64,000 nucleotides of DNA from Beta vulgaris subsp. vulgaris (Eukaryota; Streptophyta; Magnoliopsida; Caryophyllales; Amaranthaceae). Each line of letters starts with the position of its first letter. Within the stretch, counting starts at the first letter, position 1. The notes beneath the pieces were generated by a model that saw nothing but the letters and a program-made list of their open reading frames with translations, had not been told where the DNA came from and did not search any database. Shown here in pieces: positions 1 through 11,452 of the stretch. The position numbers and the translations under genes are program-made. The stretch lies in contig NC_079204.1 in NCBI RefSeq assembly GCF_026745355.1, positions 50,104,285-50,168,284 of the forward strand, read 5' to 3'.

Positions 1-154
1 AATTAACTAAATCTTCTCTTGAATTATCTTTAGATAATTGATTAAGAGATCAAATAAGTATGAAAACTCCTAATAAAAGGATCCATTTGATTTCTACCCA
101 ATATATTGGCCTAGAAATTAAGTTGATTCACGCGGATGAGAAAAGGGTTCAAAA

Positions 155-1601
155 CACTAGTAGAATAAATGCTATTTGTTGCGGTTAAAAAGTGCCCTAT
201 TGCTGCGGTTTTGGGTGCGCAGCAATTAAGGGGGCAGCAATAGGTATTAATTATATTGCTGCGGTATTTAACCGCAGCAATATCGACAAATATTGTTGCG
301 GTTTTTAGGCCAAACCGCAGCAATATATTTATTTTATATCAGATTTAGAAAGCATATTGCTGCGGTTTGTGAAGAAAACCGCAGCAATATGTTATATTTA
401 ATAATAAAAAACAACAAATATAAAATTACATATAAATATCATTAATATAGAAAAATAAAAAAAAAACTAAGTATATAAATAATACAAAGTAAAATGAAAA
501 AATTAAAAAGACAAAAAAAAAAGAAGATCAAAGAGCAATCTCGTTATTTGCTCTCCAAATAAAATTAGCAACTAAATCACACATTCACACACCAGTAGTT
601 GCTTCTTGATGCATGTATTACTTGGACCAAATCCAACTGTATTGTGTAATGAGCAGGAGTCAATCAGTTGCCAACCAAGCCAATAATTTAAGACTCATTC
701 ATTATTCACTCAAAAAAAACAGAAAAAAGAAACTGAAGATGGATCTAGAGAAGAGGAGTCTAAAAAACAAAGAGAAAAAGGAAAAAAAATTCAGATCTAA
801 AAAACAGAAAAAAGAAACTGAAGATGGATCTAGAGAAGAGGAGTTTAAAAAACGACGAGAAAAAGGAAAAAAAAAATAAGATAAAAAAAACAGAAAAAGA
901 AACTGAAGATGTATCTAGAGAAGAGGAATCTAAAAAACGACGAGAAAAAGGAAAAAAAATTTAGATCTGAAAAACAGAAAAAAAAAAACAAAAAAAAAGC
1001 AAAGAAAGAAAGCATCGTTGCGCTTGATCGAACAACGGTGGAGTAGAGAAGTGACGAACACTCTGGTCGAGGCCGATGGGCTTGGCGGATTAGTCGCGGT
1101 GCTCCGTTCGAAGGTTGACGGGAGCAGTCGAGGCCGGTGGACGACGAAGAAGAACGCGTTGCTCGTCGCTCCGTTTGAAGGTTGAGAGAGAAGAGAGAGT
1201 TGCAAGAGTTGAGAGAGAAGAGGTTGAGAGAGTTGAGAGAGAGAGGGGTGCTGAGAGAAGCGTGTGAGGTTGAGAGAGGGAAAGTGAGGATCAAAACCCT
1301 AATTGATGGGTTTTATATTTTATTTAAATAATATTGCGGCGGTTTTTGTCAAGAACCGCAGCAATATATTAAAATATTTTTACTTTTTTTAAAAAAATAT
1401 TTTTTAATGATATTGCTGCGGTCCTACGTGGAAACCGTAGCAATATTAGCTGGACAGGGCCCCACATGTTTTTAAAATGATAACCGTTAGACAATATTGT
1501 CAATTTCTATTTTTTTAATTTTTTTTTTGCGTGTTATATTGCTGCGTATAGGTAAAACCGCAGCAATATCTTCGCAGCAAATAACATTTATTCTACTAGT
1601 G
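155..1601. mobile_element. Non-autonomous CACTA element, copy 1
   Basis: The element begins CACTAGTAGAATAAATG and ends with the reverse complement of that sequence. It is flanked by AAA on both sides (152-154 and 1602-1604), the 3-bp target duplication expected of CACTA elements. Both ends carry many subterminal copies of ATTGCTGCGGT and its complement, often as short inverted pairs, which are typical transposase-binding arrays. I see no transposase, so it would depend on a related autonomous element. The interior has an A-rich tandem repeat and a GC-richer block (about 1010-1290) that looks, on the minus strand, like a gene leader with CT-rich sequence. Minus-strand open frames there have no recognisable domain. 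Confidence 0.9.
712..985. repeat. Tandem repeat of about 85 bp inside CACTA copy 1
   Basis: Roughly three purine-rich units recur at about 85-bp spacing. Each contains GATCTAGAGAAGAGGA and runs of A. The matching array in the inverted copy is at about 15893-16147. The open frames through it are lysine-rich low-complexity products of the repeat and are not called as genes. Confidence 0.75.
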
Positions 1602-1739
1602 AAATCCGATGAAGAATGTTTATAACCAAAATACCAAATGTAATCAATATCTATCCTAAGGCCTCAAAGCACCAAGATCAATACATAACCATCAGCATGT
1701 CAACCACAATTACATTAACAATCAATTCAAGGCCTAATA

Positions 1740-2917
1740 TAATTCTAAAAGCCTGAACACTACAATCATCACACTAATGCCTAAGACAAAATGCCCAAGA
1801 AATATGACAGAATTCAGACCTATATCTTGTTGTAACACAATTTATAAGTGTGTTACCAATTAGGTATTGTGTGGCAGATTAAGAGAAGTGCTACATGATC
1901 TCATATTGGAGAATCGGGGGGGGGGGGATTTGTGCATGGTAGATTCCTGCATTTGTAAATTGGGATTTCCATAATGAAATAATGCTAGCCTTGGGATTTC
2001 CCTCTTCATTTACGACACTCATTATGCAATGTGTCTTCCTGGATGTTGAATGGAAACACAAAGGGTTTTTTCAAGTCTTATAAAGGGTTAATACAAGAGG
2101 ACCCTCTTTCCTCTCTTCTCTTTGTGATCTATAATATTTGTCAAGGATTTTGACAAATCTTGGGGAATTAGAACAATTCCAATTTCATCCCAGATGCAAA
2201 GAAATGAAGCTTACACACGTGTTTTGCTGAGGACCTCATTATATGTTGCAAGGGAGAGAGTATGTATCTATTCCTCTAATGTTGAGGGACTTTATATTGT
2301 TTTCAGATATTTCAGGTTTGAAAGCAAACATAAATAATCAGCTTTTTACACTTGTGGAATGCTAGAAGATGTTCAAAGATTACTATGTTATCTAGTTTTA
2401 CACAGCAATTGCTACCATTTAGGTACCTGAGGATACCTATACGTGCAAAGAAAATTAGTGTTGCCCAGTGAGAAGCTCACTAATAAGATGACTGCAAGGA
2501 TCAAAATTTGGAGCTCAAGAAACTTATCAGATTCAGCTAGTGTTCAACTGGTTAATTTAGTCCTACTTAGCCTTCATGTCTACTGGGCTTGAGTATTCAT
2601 ACGTCCTAAAAGAGCTCTCGCTGACATCAACAAAATTTGTAGAGCATTATAGAGTTGTCATCATTTTTCTTCTAAGCCTGGGATAATTGTCTGGGATCAG
2701 GTGTGCACACAGAAGTCTGTAGAGGGGCTTAGATTTAGAAAAGTCATTGTCTGGAACATTGCCAGCTTGGGCAAATATGTTTGGGCTATTGCCTCAAAGC
2801 AGGATAGTGCATGGCTTAGGTGGATCAATTCTGTATATCTAAAGGGAGTATAATGAGGGAATTATGTGCCTAACTAATGGGCAAGCTGGTATTGGAGAAG
2901 GATTTGCGTGGTGAAAG
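1740..2917 (+). pseudogene. LINE (L1-like) reverse transcriptase remnant, left arm
   Basis: Plus-strand translation in shifting frames shows pieces of a plant non-LTR reverse transcriptase. A block like RPISCCNTIYKCVTN lies near 1820-1860. The C-terminal RT region with SRNLS and QLVNLVLLSLHVYW lies near 2510-2595. The start of the zf-RVT region (GKYVWAIA, LRWINSVYLKG) lies near 2770-2850. Stops and frameshifts interrupt all parts. The fragment is cut off at 2917, the duplication breakpoint. A longer version is on the minus strand at 13175-15090. A short poly-G run occurs near 1917-1927. Confidence 0.75.
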
Positions 2918-5900
2918 TTCAAAACATACCTAGTATAAGAAGTTACTATCAACATCTTCATCATCCTCATCATCCTCGACTTCATCCATATCATCGCCCG
3001 AGCTAGGATCAAGATCAAAGTCCAAAGGAACATTGTGTTCATCACGGCGCCAATCTTGAATGCACACTAATGCTTGTACCGTCTTTGGTTTCAATGAGCT
3101 ACGATTAGGAGAAATAATCTTCCCACTAAGACTAAAAGCCGACTCCGAAGCCACCGTACTAACCGGAATAGTTAGTAAATCTCGGGCCAAAGAAGCAAGA
3201 TCCGGAAATCTCACTACATTTTGTTGCCAAAATTCTAGAATATTCAACTCCGGATTCAAGTCACGCTCCGGATCCTCCAAATATGAGTCAAGTTGTGACT
3301 TTGTGATTTGAGTTCTAATACTTCTTGAACTATAACTATGATAATCATCAAACAAGTCATCATCTATCCCACTCGTAGGAGTAGGGACAACAATAGGTGA
3401 TGTTGAAGATCTTAACTTATACTCATCATATAAAGACCTCAAGGTAGTTAACACTTCTCCAACTTTTACCATAGCTTCATCCGGACCAAACAACTTATCA
3501 AAACAATACTCAACAAACTTAACTTTGAACCTTGGATCAAGTATGGCCGCACAAGATAAGTACACATTATAATCCGACCAATATTTGTCAAAATTTTTCA
3601 ACATAGGCTTCACCATATCTCTTAAGAAAACATGTGGCCCCTTAGATGTTTCAACCAAACGACGATGAACCATCCAAGCACCCTTGAAATAAATATTAGA
3701 TGTTGGAGACTTATTGGCCGAGAACATGCATGTACATCATAAAAAGTTAAAAATACCACAATCAATTTTTCCTATTCATCATCCGTAGGCACAATATACT
3801 TAAAAGCTACATGCACCGATCCCAAATGAAGAAACACAACTTTGTAGTATAATACATTATCAAGCATTTTATAAGTCGAATTCCAACGAATTTGCATGTC
3901 CAAGTGAAGTTTTCTTTTAACATCTAAATGAAAATTCTTTTGTGCAACATCGTAAAAGTCTTTACTTCTAGATGAAGACCTCGTAATCATTTTCACCAAG
4001 TTCCTAACACTATCCAAGATGCTTTGAATAAGACCTAATCCGGATTGAACTATCAAATTAATTATGTGAGCACAACACCTAATGTGGAAAAAAACAACCA
4101 CCATGTCTCAACACTCCTCTTGCTACCAAACGACTCCTCAAGTGAGTAATCATAGCATCATTATAAGAGGCATTGTCAACCGTCACACTTAACACCTTAT
4201 CATCTATTCTCCAATGGTTAAGAAACATATAAATTTCTTCGGAAATACTTTCTCCATCATAAGGAGGAGACAATGCCTTAAACCTGAGGATTCTCTTATG
4301 TAGTTTCCAATCATTATCAACAAAATGGACGGTTATACAAATATAATGTTGCCATGTATGAGATGATTTCCAATTATCAGTTGTCAAACAAATTAAACCG
4401 GGTGCACTCAACAATATGGTCTTCAACTTTTCTCTATCAGAATAATACATAGAAAAAAGGTCACTAGTAAGTGTAGTTCTACTAAAGGGCTTAAAATGTG
4501 GAGTAGCTTTAAACATCATCCGCCTAAAAGCCTTATCCTCAACCGTAGAAAATGGACGAGAACCTTCTACAACATAGAGTAAAATTTCCTTCCTTAGTTC
4601 CTTCATGTCAAAAATAAATTCTCTACCCTCATCGTCATTGCTCGCCTCCCCTAGTGGAACTCCATTAGGCCTTTTTGGACATCTCTCTAACAAATGACGT
4701 TTTAAATGAGGTGTGCCACTAGTTGACCCGGAAACTAAATCAATCCCACAATGAGTACAAGTAGCAATTACTTCACCTTTTTCATTCTTTCCTTCTAGTA
4801 TCTCACGCCACACCAAGGATTTCTTCTTCCTCTTACGCTTGGGAGCAACATATTCATTGTAACCATCCTCCACTGGCATAGATGACGTTGTCGCATCACT
4901 TTCCATGGAGCTATTTTAACAAAAAAAAGAACACAAAGAATTAACATCAGAAACAAATCATAGTAGAATTTACTATAAAGTTTCTATTAACTCCCTCTTA
5001 TATAGTTATATCACCCAACATGTATTACAAAATAAACTAAAACAGCTTCATACATCAATCATTCATACAAAACCACAAGTTAAAACTAATTGTCTAATAC
5101 TATATGTGCTGCCAAATTGCAATAGTCTGAACTGGACATTTAGGTGAGCATAATGCATTCTTCAACTCTAATCTAACAGTCATACAATTTTATAATCCAA
5201 TTGCATAATGATAATTTTTCTGTTACCTACTTTTGTACGAGATCAATTAATCCAGCAAATCAGTTTTGTAGGTAACATGTAGTCGAAAATTACTAGTTTC
5301 ACATTCACTGTACTTTTGTAGTTTAACTCCCCCTCACATGTTTCATCAAAGTCGAACATTCCAAAACATGAATTTCACTAATAAAATTTACAATTCGAAG
5401 CTACACCCAGCAATTAGAACTGATAATCAATGGGTTTATTTCACCTAAGAAAACCCAGTTTATGTGAGAAACAAGATCCAGAAAGAATAACCGAAAATTA
5501 GGTAATAAAAGCACACCCAATTTCGTAGAGCAAATCAGTGATAATTACATAACCTAATCGCAAATTCTACAAAATCAATAAGTTGAAATTGCTCAAATCT
5601 CAAAAAATCATACTCAAACAAATAAAAGGAGATCAAATCAAATTTCACGAATTCCACAAACAGAAAAGAGAGCGAAATTAGGGTTTTAGTGAAACTTTAC
5701 CTTCAGTAGCATATGGAGTTGCGAATTACTTGTTCGACGAAGAGAAGATGTGCGACTGTCAGACTGACGAAGAGGAGAGAGAAAAAAACCCCAAAAGATG
5801 TGCGAATTTTCCAGATCAATGAGGAGAGAGAAAAAACCCTAGGAGAGAGAAAAAAATTTGGGGGAAAAATCTTTTTGTTTAGAATGGTACCATTTAGAAA

Positions 5901-6058
5901 AGCTTTTTTGTTTCAAAAAAGAAAATTTTTTAAAGACCCTTCAAGAACCCGCCCCAGCCCATTCCAACCCTTTTATTCCTTGACCCTTTAAGGACCCGCC
6001 CCGTTTATACTAAGGGTCGGGTCATGTGTAATTTAGAAGGGCTCGTTGAGGGTTATTA
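2918..6058 (-). mobile_element. Truncated hAT transposon remnant
   Basis: The block contains a hAT transposase on the minus strand and an upstream stretch at 4907-6058. The upstream part is AT-rich, then has purine-rich leader-like sequence, then GGGTCGGGTC/GACCCG motifs near 6010-6035 that resemble hAT subterminal sequence. The right boundary is set roughly where CACTA TNP2 sequence starts. The left boundary lies only about 12 bp past the transposase stop. No 3' terminal inverted repeat or 8-bp target duplication is visible, so the 3' end appears lost. Confidence 0.6.
2930..4906 (-). pseudogene. hAT family transposase (Ac/RICESLEEPER type), broken
   Basis: The protein would be a DDE transposase that cuts and pastes hAT elements in the nucleus. 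The start at 4906 gives MESDATTSS. A lysine/arginine-rich stretch and a BED-type zinc finger follow (CTHCG then HLKRHLLERC, about residues 50-80). The catalytic core has CLTTDNWKS and VTVDNASYND. The RWNSTYKML motif lies near 3880. The C-terminal dimerisation domain (LLTIPVSTVASESAFS) lies near 3150-3200. Three lesions are visible: a frameshift in an A-run near 4085-4092, an in-frame stop at about 3772-3774, and a frameshift near 3727-3735. The tail is acidic (DEVEDDEDDED). Family assignment is secure; activity is very unlikely. Confidence 0.88.
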
Positions 6059-6061
6059 TTG

Positions 6062-7147
6062 GGCCCCCGGCCCAATAAACAGGCCTAGTTTCAGGCACAA
6101 CCAAGGAGGCAAGTTATAAACCACTAAAACTACTAGACATGTACTATGCTGCGAACTGAGATTGCCAAAAGGGTTCATGCCATCCGTACATAATCCAAGC
6201 CTCAGTTTCCTATCCTCATTACCAAATGCCTTATGCACCCTGTTGATAGTTTTCCACTCAAGCGAATTAGCCGGATGCGTGAGCATACCGTCTTTCTTCC
6301 TACGATCTGCATGCCACCTCAAATTCTTCGCATCTCCTTTAATTCTGAACATGCGCTTAAATCTAGGTATTATGGGTAGATACCACAACACCTTAGCTGG
6401 TGGTCCTTCACTACCTCCAGCTGCTTCATGCTTGTACCTCGACAATCTACACAATGTGGACACTCATGTAAATACTCATACTCATTACGATAAAGCACAC
6501 AATTGTTAGGACAAGCATGTATCCGCTCGTACTCTAAATCGAAAGGACACATCAGCTTCTTCGCATAATAGTACGACTTTGGAAGTTCATTTCCATCAGG
6601 GAGCATATCAGCTAAAACTTCCAACAATGATGTGAAACTAGAGTTCGTCCAACCAGCTTTCGACTTAATGTTGAACAATATTACCACCGCGAAAAGTTTG
6701 GTGTACTTTGTACAACCTGGATACAACGGCTTTTCAGCAGCCTCTGACATAGACTCAAAAATACAAGGTCGTCTACATGACTGATCTTCAACCTCGTGTA
6801 TCATATCGTCTACCCGATCCCTATCGTCATCTCCAAACTCATCATCCAAATTCTCATCCCCTAATCATCATCCTTCTTTTCTTCACAATACTTGAGCTTC
6901 CTATATACCTCCCCTCTCACACTGCCAAACCCATACGTGGTATTGAGCTAAACCCACGACGAAAGACATGCTCATTAACCACATGTATACTACTAACCTT
7001 GCTCACATTTCTACAATCGACACAAGGACAATAAAATTCGACTGCTCCAGAGGATGTTTGATATTATAATGCATTTATATAGAATTCCGAGACCCCTTTC
7101 ACAAACTCAATCGATTCACGACTACCATACATCCAAGTATGATCCAT
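6062..7147 (-). pseudogene. CACTA TNP2 transposase, N-terminal fragment
   Basis: The start at 7147 gives MDHTWMY, the usual opening of plant TNP2 proteins. The transposase-associated zinc-binding domain follows, with CPCVDCRN near 7010-7035. After frameshifts near 6850-6940, a second segment has KLYPGC-like and HACPNNCVLY motifs (6370-6849). A third segment (6062-6463) has the Transposase_21 core: LPIIPRFKRMF, ADRRKKDGMLTHPA, LRLGLCTDGMNPFGN and YNLPPWLC. The gene ends abruptly after the LPPWLC region, so more than half of the usual protein is missing. A better preserved relative lies at 23590-27076. Confidence 0.85.
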
Positions 7148-7699
7148 CTCATTCAAGAAGACCACCTCTAATAATTAAACACAACATTCATTATAAGCAT
7201 TAATCAGTATTTAAGTACATACACTCACATATTCAAATCACACACGTATAGAGCAAGTTAAGATAGTGACATGTTCAATTGTATGCATGCAGCCAAAGGT
7301 CCTTATCTCCAACCTAACCCATCCTTGGACGTTTAATCTCACTAGTGAATATATGTCAACTTTTCAATTCTAAGGAAAATCCGGCAACATTTCCCAATAG
7401 TTCTCCAAGTATACAATGTAGATAAGTGCTTATCTACATATGTACCCACAGAACAAGTTAGAGAATCGATAAGCCAAGAATTTCCTCATAATTGAAAAGA
7501 AGACACACATTCACCACCTAAGTGAGATCAAACATCCAAGAACATTCCCAAACCGGGGACTATTCAAGACTTAGTCTTAATGAGTAAGTCTTAAACGGGT
7601 ATCTAGGCATATGATGATGATTCAAACAACTTGTAGATTTCATAGCTAAATTACATTGCGTTTTCATACAATCTCATATTAAGAAACACAAATAAATCT
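7148..7699. other. Non-coding interior of the CACTA remnant
   Basis: This AT-rich stretch lies upstream of the TNP2 start on the minus strand. I see no gene, no clear repeat and no convincing splice structure. It is probably leader or intron sequence. Confidence 0.4.
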
Positions 7700-8012
7700 A
7701 CCTCCACAACCCTCCCCCGCCCCCGCCAACCCTTCCCCACCCTCCTCCACCCCCTGCCTGCCCTCACCCACCCCCTTCCAGCCCACCCCCCACCCCCTGC
7801 CCAGCATCCTTAGCCCTCCCCTACCCCTTCTAGCCCTCCCCACCCCTGTACAGCCTCCCCAACCCTCCCCACCCCCTGCCAGCCCTCCCCACCCCTGCCA
7901 GCCCTCCCACCCTTGTCAGCCCTCCCACCCCTACCAGCACTCCCACCACCTGCCAAGCACCCCCACCCCAACCCACCCTCCCCCAGCCCTCCCCCACCCC
8001 AACCCACCCCAA
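7700..8012. repeat. C-rich minisatellite
   Basis: Imperfect units built from CCCTCCCCACCCCTGCCAG-like sequence run for about 310 bp and are almost devoid of A on the plus strand. Open frames on the minus strand encode glycine/tryptophan-rich low-complexity peptides and are repeat artefacts. Confidence 0.85.
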
Positions 8013-8371
8013 GCAATCACTCTTTGAGCAAATACAAGCACATTTAACAATAAAAAATAGAAGTTTCCATCAAATTAAACAAAATTTAGAGAAATGTAAA
8101 AGAGGAGAGAAAGTGAAAGGGGATTTATCGCGAAAGAGAGTGAGAGAAGTGATGCTCCACAATAAATGTAGGAGTGGAGGAGAGAAGAGTGCACAAGGTG
8201 GTGCAGCTGCGTGGTGGTGGCGCACTGGTGGTGGTTCAATTGGTGGCGGAGTTAGGGTTCGCGCAAAGAAGGTGGTGGTGGGGATTTCTCCCTCGAAAAT
8301 TTGACTAAGGGAGGGAAATAGAAATGTGCGTGGGTATATTGTACATGCGCGCAATTCATTAGAATAAAGAA

Positions 8372-8508
8372 AATGATAAGGAAGGGTTGCACTTATCCAA
8401 AAAACGCATGCAGCCCTTCGTAATAGAAGCGCTGCATTTTTTTGGACAAGTGCATCCCTTCACAAAAGAGGGCTGCGCTTGTCTAAAAAACGCAGCCCTT
8501 CTTTCACA
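8372..8508. repeat. CACTA subterminal repeats
   Basis: Alternating direct and inverted copies of AAGGGCTGCGCTTGTC-like and AAAAACGCAGCCCTT-like motifs form small hairpins. This is the usual layout of transposase-binding sites next to a CACTA terminus. The terminus itself is missing. Confidence 0.6.
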
Positions 8509-9255
8509 ATCCCTGGAGAGATAGTTCACTTTCCACTCATTCACATCCAGATCTGAATGTTTGGAATTGGAAGAGCCAACAGAAACAATTTCAATAGAAG
8601 ATTTGGCCAAACCCCCAATGATGTTTGCGGAGCTAGTAGTATAAGTAGTACGGCCAAGTAAGCTAGCGGGCACATATCATGCATGTCCGCCAGCACCATA
8701 CCGGCCAGGTTGCCACCATTATACGATGATTGAGATCAGGTGCATAAGTGGTCCGACACACCTAATAGGACAAAATAGGGAAATCTTTCCCTAAGCCAAG
8801 CTCATTGTAGCCATAATTTGGTACTATTCTGTAGGTACATTCTAAACACGCACACACACTCGCTTTGTCTCTACTTTCTCTTTCTAAATCTTTCAGATAA
8901 AAATCTCTGACTTGATCATCAGAGGGAATTTACTCGCATTATCCCCCCCCCCAAGAGTAGTTTATATTTACATCCGTGCAGCTATTCCTTACCGCCCACG
9001 CCACTTGTTTCACTACTGGAACACTTTTAATGTTTTCTAAGTAAATAATGCTAGCTAATGACTCTTTTTCCCTAAAAAGAAGAAGTTAAAACAAAATTTG
9101 TACAATATATTTATTTATGTAATTGTTTTTTTAAGAAAAAAAATATTATAAAGTTGACGTGATTTTATCATCATGATAATTAATAAGAAAAATTATAGGG
9201 TATTATGTTGATTATTTGTGCTCGTTCATCTTCATCAATACATGTATATTATTGA
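8509..9255. repeat. LTR-like dispersed repeat, copy A
   Basis: This stretch matches 62127-64000 in the same orientation, once the MULE-like insertion at 62833-63848 is removed. Compared with copy B it lacks about 80 bp around the TATA box (near 8810). Features such as a CTGACTTGATCATC stretch followed by GAGGGAATTT and a poly-C run (8944-8951) resemble the 3' end of a Gypsy LTR. The match continues at least to 9255, which pairs with the window end. No coding sequence is seen. Confidence 0.75.
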
Positions 9256-9454
9256 CGGGCTTCATTTAGCTGAATTCGAGCGGCATTAATTTTCTAATGT
9301 TGGGTCCTACTTTATGTCATTGTTGATCTTTAAAAGATTCAAGGGAGAAACATTTCTGAATGAACAGAAACCTCTTAAAAATAATAATTTCGAGGGATTG
9401 GGTTTGTAGTCCAAAAATATATGGAGGCCTTGGGATCAAAAATTGTCACACTTG
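9256..9454. other. Unassigned spacer
   Basis: AT-rich sequence between the LTR-like repeat and the gag-only retroelement. No gene or repeat was recognised. It probably continues the LTR-like repeat, whose second copy runs off the window. Confidence 0.35.
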
Positions 9455-9939
9455 TGTTGAATATATAACTTAAAGATAGGAAGAAATGAACAGTGATGGA
9501 AGAAATGATAATTAATGCAGGTTGTATTTTCCACTAACTCAAGAAACAAAATACAAGCTTATACTACCTGCATTTCTTATTAATTGTTACACTTTGACAT
9601 TGTACACTATTCATAAATTTTCCTTTGATCATCACTTGTTATTTATACGTGAAAAGTGTAAGTATAACAATTAAAAGGAAACGGAGGGAGTATAACATAA
9701 GAAATAACAAAGAAAACGTAAAAGCTGTAACAAGTATCCCATAACTATAGACCCACTAACTTCATTAACAAACCCACTAAAAACATGAAGCACAATGACT
9801 TTTTCCTAATATTCTGCCACAAATCCACTAACATAGCCAATGACTTTGAGTTGATTAACTAACAAACTTAATGACCTTAGATTAACCTTAGAAACTAACA
9901 CCTTAAATCAATGCAACTAATATTTGAATCATTCGAACA
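9455..9939 (-). repeat. 3' LTR of the gag-only Copia-like element
   Basis: 485 bp with TG/CA ends. It is longer than the 318-bp partner at 11453-11770 because it holds a 127-bp Stowaway MITE and small duplications. The outer parts align closely, for example the shared block with AGATAGGAAGAAATGAACAG. Confidence 0.85.
9564..9690. mobile_element. Stowaway-like MITE
   Basis: 127 bp flanked by TA at 9562-9563 and 9691-9692. The right end reads GGAAACGGAGGGAG, the canonical Stowaway terminus, and the left end is a degraded inverted copy. The partner LTR at 11453-11770 lacks it and shows the empty site, so it inserted after the retroelement. Confidence 0.8.
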
Positions 9940-10098
9940 TTCCCCTTTGATTCAAACTCTCACACTACATAACTTCAATCAATCCATATTACCATAAAAT
10001 ACAATTGCTGCCACAAACAAGGTACCATGAACACGACCACACGACTAGGAACACTTGACTTTAGAATAGGTTACTCTCTTCTTCCATGACATTTTGAG

Positions 10099-11357
10099 TG
10101 AAGTTGCTTTGTGTACCTTGCTCATCTCTTTTCTTATCCCAACACTTATCTTCTTTGTGTCCATATCGTTTGTAGTAGTAGCATTGGATGCTACTCATAG
10201 ATTGACGTTGTCATGCGAATTGACCATGCATAGCACTTTCTCCGAGACCTCGACTACCCATACGACGACCCCAACCACGACCCCGACCACGACCTCGACC
10301 TTCTTCATAATGCCATTCATTTGACATTTCCCCCTTAACTTGGAAGGCTGTCTCCTCGACATTTTCATCCGACCTTAAAATTCTATCTTCATGGGTTAAA
10401 AGGAAACCCATTAACTCATCAAAACTATAAGAGCAGAAATAAAGTGTATTGGAAGATGTGTGCTCCTAATATTGATGCTAGTTGTAAGCAATTGAAACAT
10501 TTTGTGAAAACTAGTGTGAGAGTTGTTCTACCACAAAAAATCACTAGGAAGGATCATGAATGGTTCCTTAGTCTTTAAACTAGAGTGAGTTAGTTTTGAG
10601 CTCTATCAAGAGTTTGGGGGGTCCAACCTACTTGGTTTGCCTCTCTTGATGACTTGATTATAAGTATGTGATGTAAGCTTTTGCTTTGTTTGTGCTTTCT
10701 TTGAGTTGGGGGTCCAACCTAGTTGGTTCGTCTTCCCTTAGTTAGCTTTGTTGTAAAATTGTGGTTATATATATACAACTCTCACTTGCTTAGCCAAAAA
10801 AAATATATATTTTTTTGACTTCTCAATTACAGCAACAACTTGTTTGTAATTTTTTGTAAGATCTAGACTCCGTAAAACTTTTCGCACCACTGTTGAGTCA
10901 CTAACATTGTCACCAAATGACCTTATTTAATTAACTATACTTGACACTTTAAATAAATGATCTTGCACGGACTCTTTTTCTTTCATTTTAAGTGATTCAA
11001 TATTACCATGGAGGTTTTGCAACTTCATAGAAATTACCTTGCTATACTCCACTTTCCAAATTTCCCAAGCTTGCTTTGTTGTCTTAGCTGTTGAAATTCG
11101 AGGAAATAAATCATCATCCATTGCAGATTGGATGATAAATAAAGCTTTTGCATTTAATTTTCGATTATCACGTAACTTCTTATACGGTGCCTCGGTGACT
11201 CCTCCGGCTCCTCATACCCACACTCAACAATATCCCATAACTCCAGGGATTGAAACATAATATGCATCTCGATAATCCATAAATGATACTTCTCACCCTT
11301 AAAAATTGGAATTTGGGGCGAATTTGAATGAATACCATTAGTGGCCATGACAAACAC
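10099..11357 (-). pseudogene. Copia-type gag, broken
   Basis: Gag forms the retrotransposon particle. From 11357 the minus strand encodes MFVMATNGIHSNSPQIPIF, then FKGEKYHLWIIEM, the usual Copia gag opening (DUF4219-like). The UBN2-like core follows at 10927-11121 (AWEIWKVEYSKVISMKLQNL, KEKESVQDHLFKV). A LINE tail then interrupts gag at about 10432-10815. The gag C-terminus resumes at 10211-10411 with VEETAFQVKGE and an RGRGRGW tract. A zinc-knuckle remnant lies near 10165-10205, reading CYYYKRYGHKEDKC, with the second cysteine replaced by tyrosine. Frame breaks separate the pieces. Confidence 0.8.
10432..10815 (+). mobile_element. 5'-truncated LINE 3' end
   Basis: Inserted within the gag remnant. 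The plus strand encodes the last residues of a plant LINE ORF2 (VRVVLPQKITRKDHEWF, then stop). A 3' UTR follows with GGGGGTCCAACCTA repeated near 10617 and 10707, then an A-rich tail at about 10795-10808. The tail resembles the LINE 3' end near 13175-13260 in the right arm. Confidence 0.65.
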
Positions 11358-11438
11358 TTTCTCAAAATTTGTTTTATTTTGAAAAACCCTCTCCTCCTTC
11401 TCCCTTTTTTTTGTTTCCCTCCCTAGAATTTAACTTGA

Positions 11439-11452
11439 GGCTCTTGATACCA
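11439..11452 (-). promoter_or_regulatory. Primer binding site (tRNA-iMet type)
   Basis: The minus strand reads TGGTATCAAGAGCC directly after the 5' LTR end. This is a near match to the initiator-methionine tRNA primer site used by Copia elements (TGGTATCAGAGC) with one extra base. Confidence 0.8.

Larger units (their letters stand above)
1..2917. repeat. Left arm of a large inverted duplication
   Basis: This arm is the reverse complement of 13887-17056. The match runs through the flank at 1-154, the CACTA insertion at 155-1601 and the LINE remnant at 1740-2917. Position 1 pairs with about 17056 and 2917 pairs with 13887. The match stops abruptly at 2917, where hAT-derived sequence begins. 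It is still continuing at the left window edge, so the true arm is longer. The arms differ by indels, mainly about 250 bp inside the CACTA copy, and by scattered substitutions. Confidence 0.9.
6062..8508 (-). mobile_element. 5' portion of an En/Spm-like CACTA element
   Basis: Reading the minus strand from 8508, the order is subterminal repeats (8372-8508), a leader with a C-rich minisatellite (7700-8012), then the start of a TNP2 transposase gene (7147 down to 6062). The order matches the 5' end of an autonomous CACTA element. No CACTA terminus is present at 8508, where LTR-like sequence takes over. The gene is cut at about 6062, where hAT sequence starts, so both ends are truncated. Confidence 0.65.

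Noticed and set aside
613..879. Lysine-rich 88-codon frame
   Set aside because: It lies within the 85-bp tandem repeat of a non-autonomous CACTA element and is low complexity.
7810..8016. Glycine/tryptophan-rich open frames on the minus strand
   Set aside because: They come from the C-rich minisatellite and have only compositional structure.
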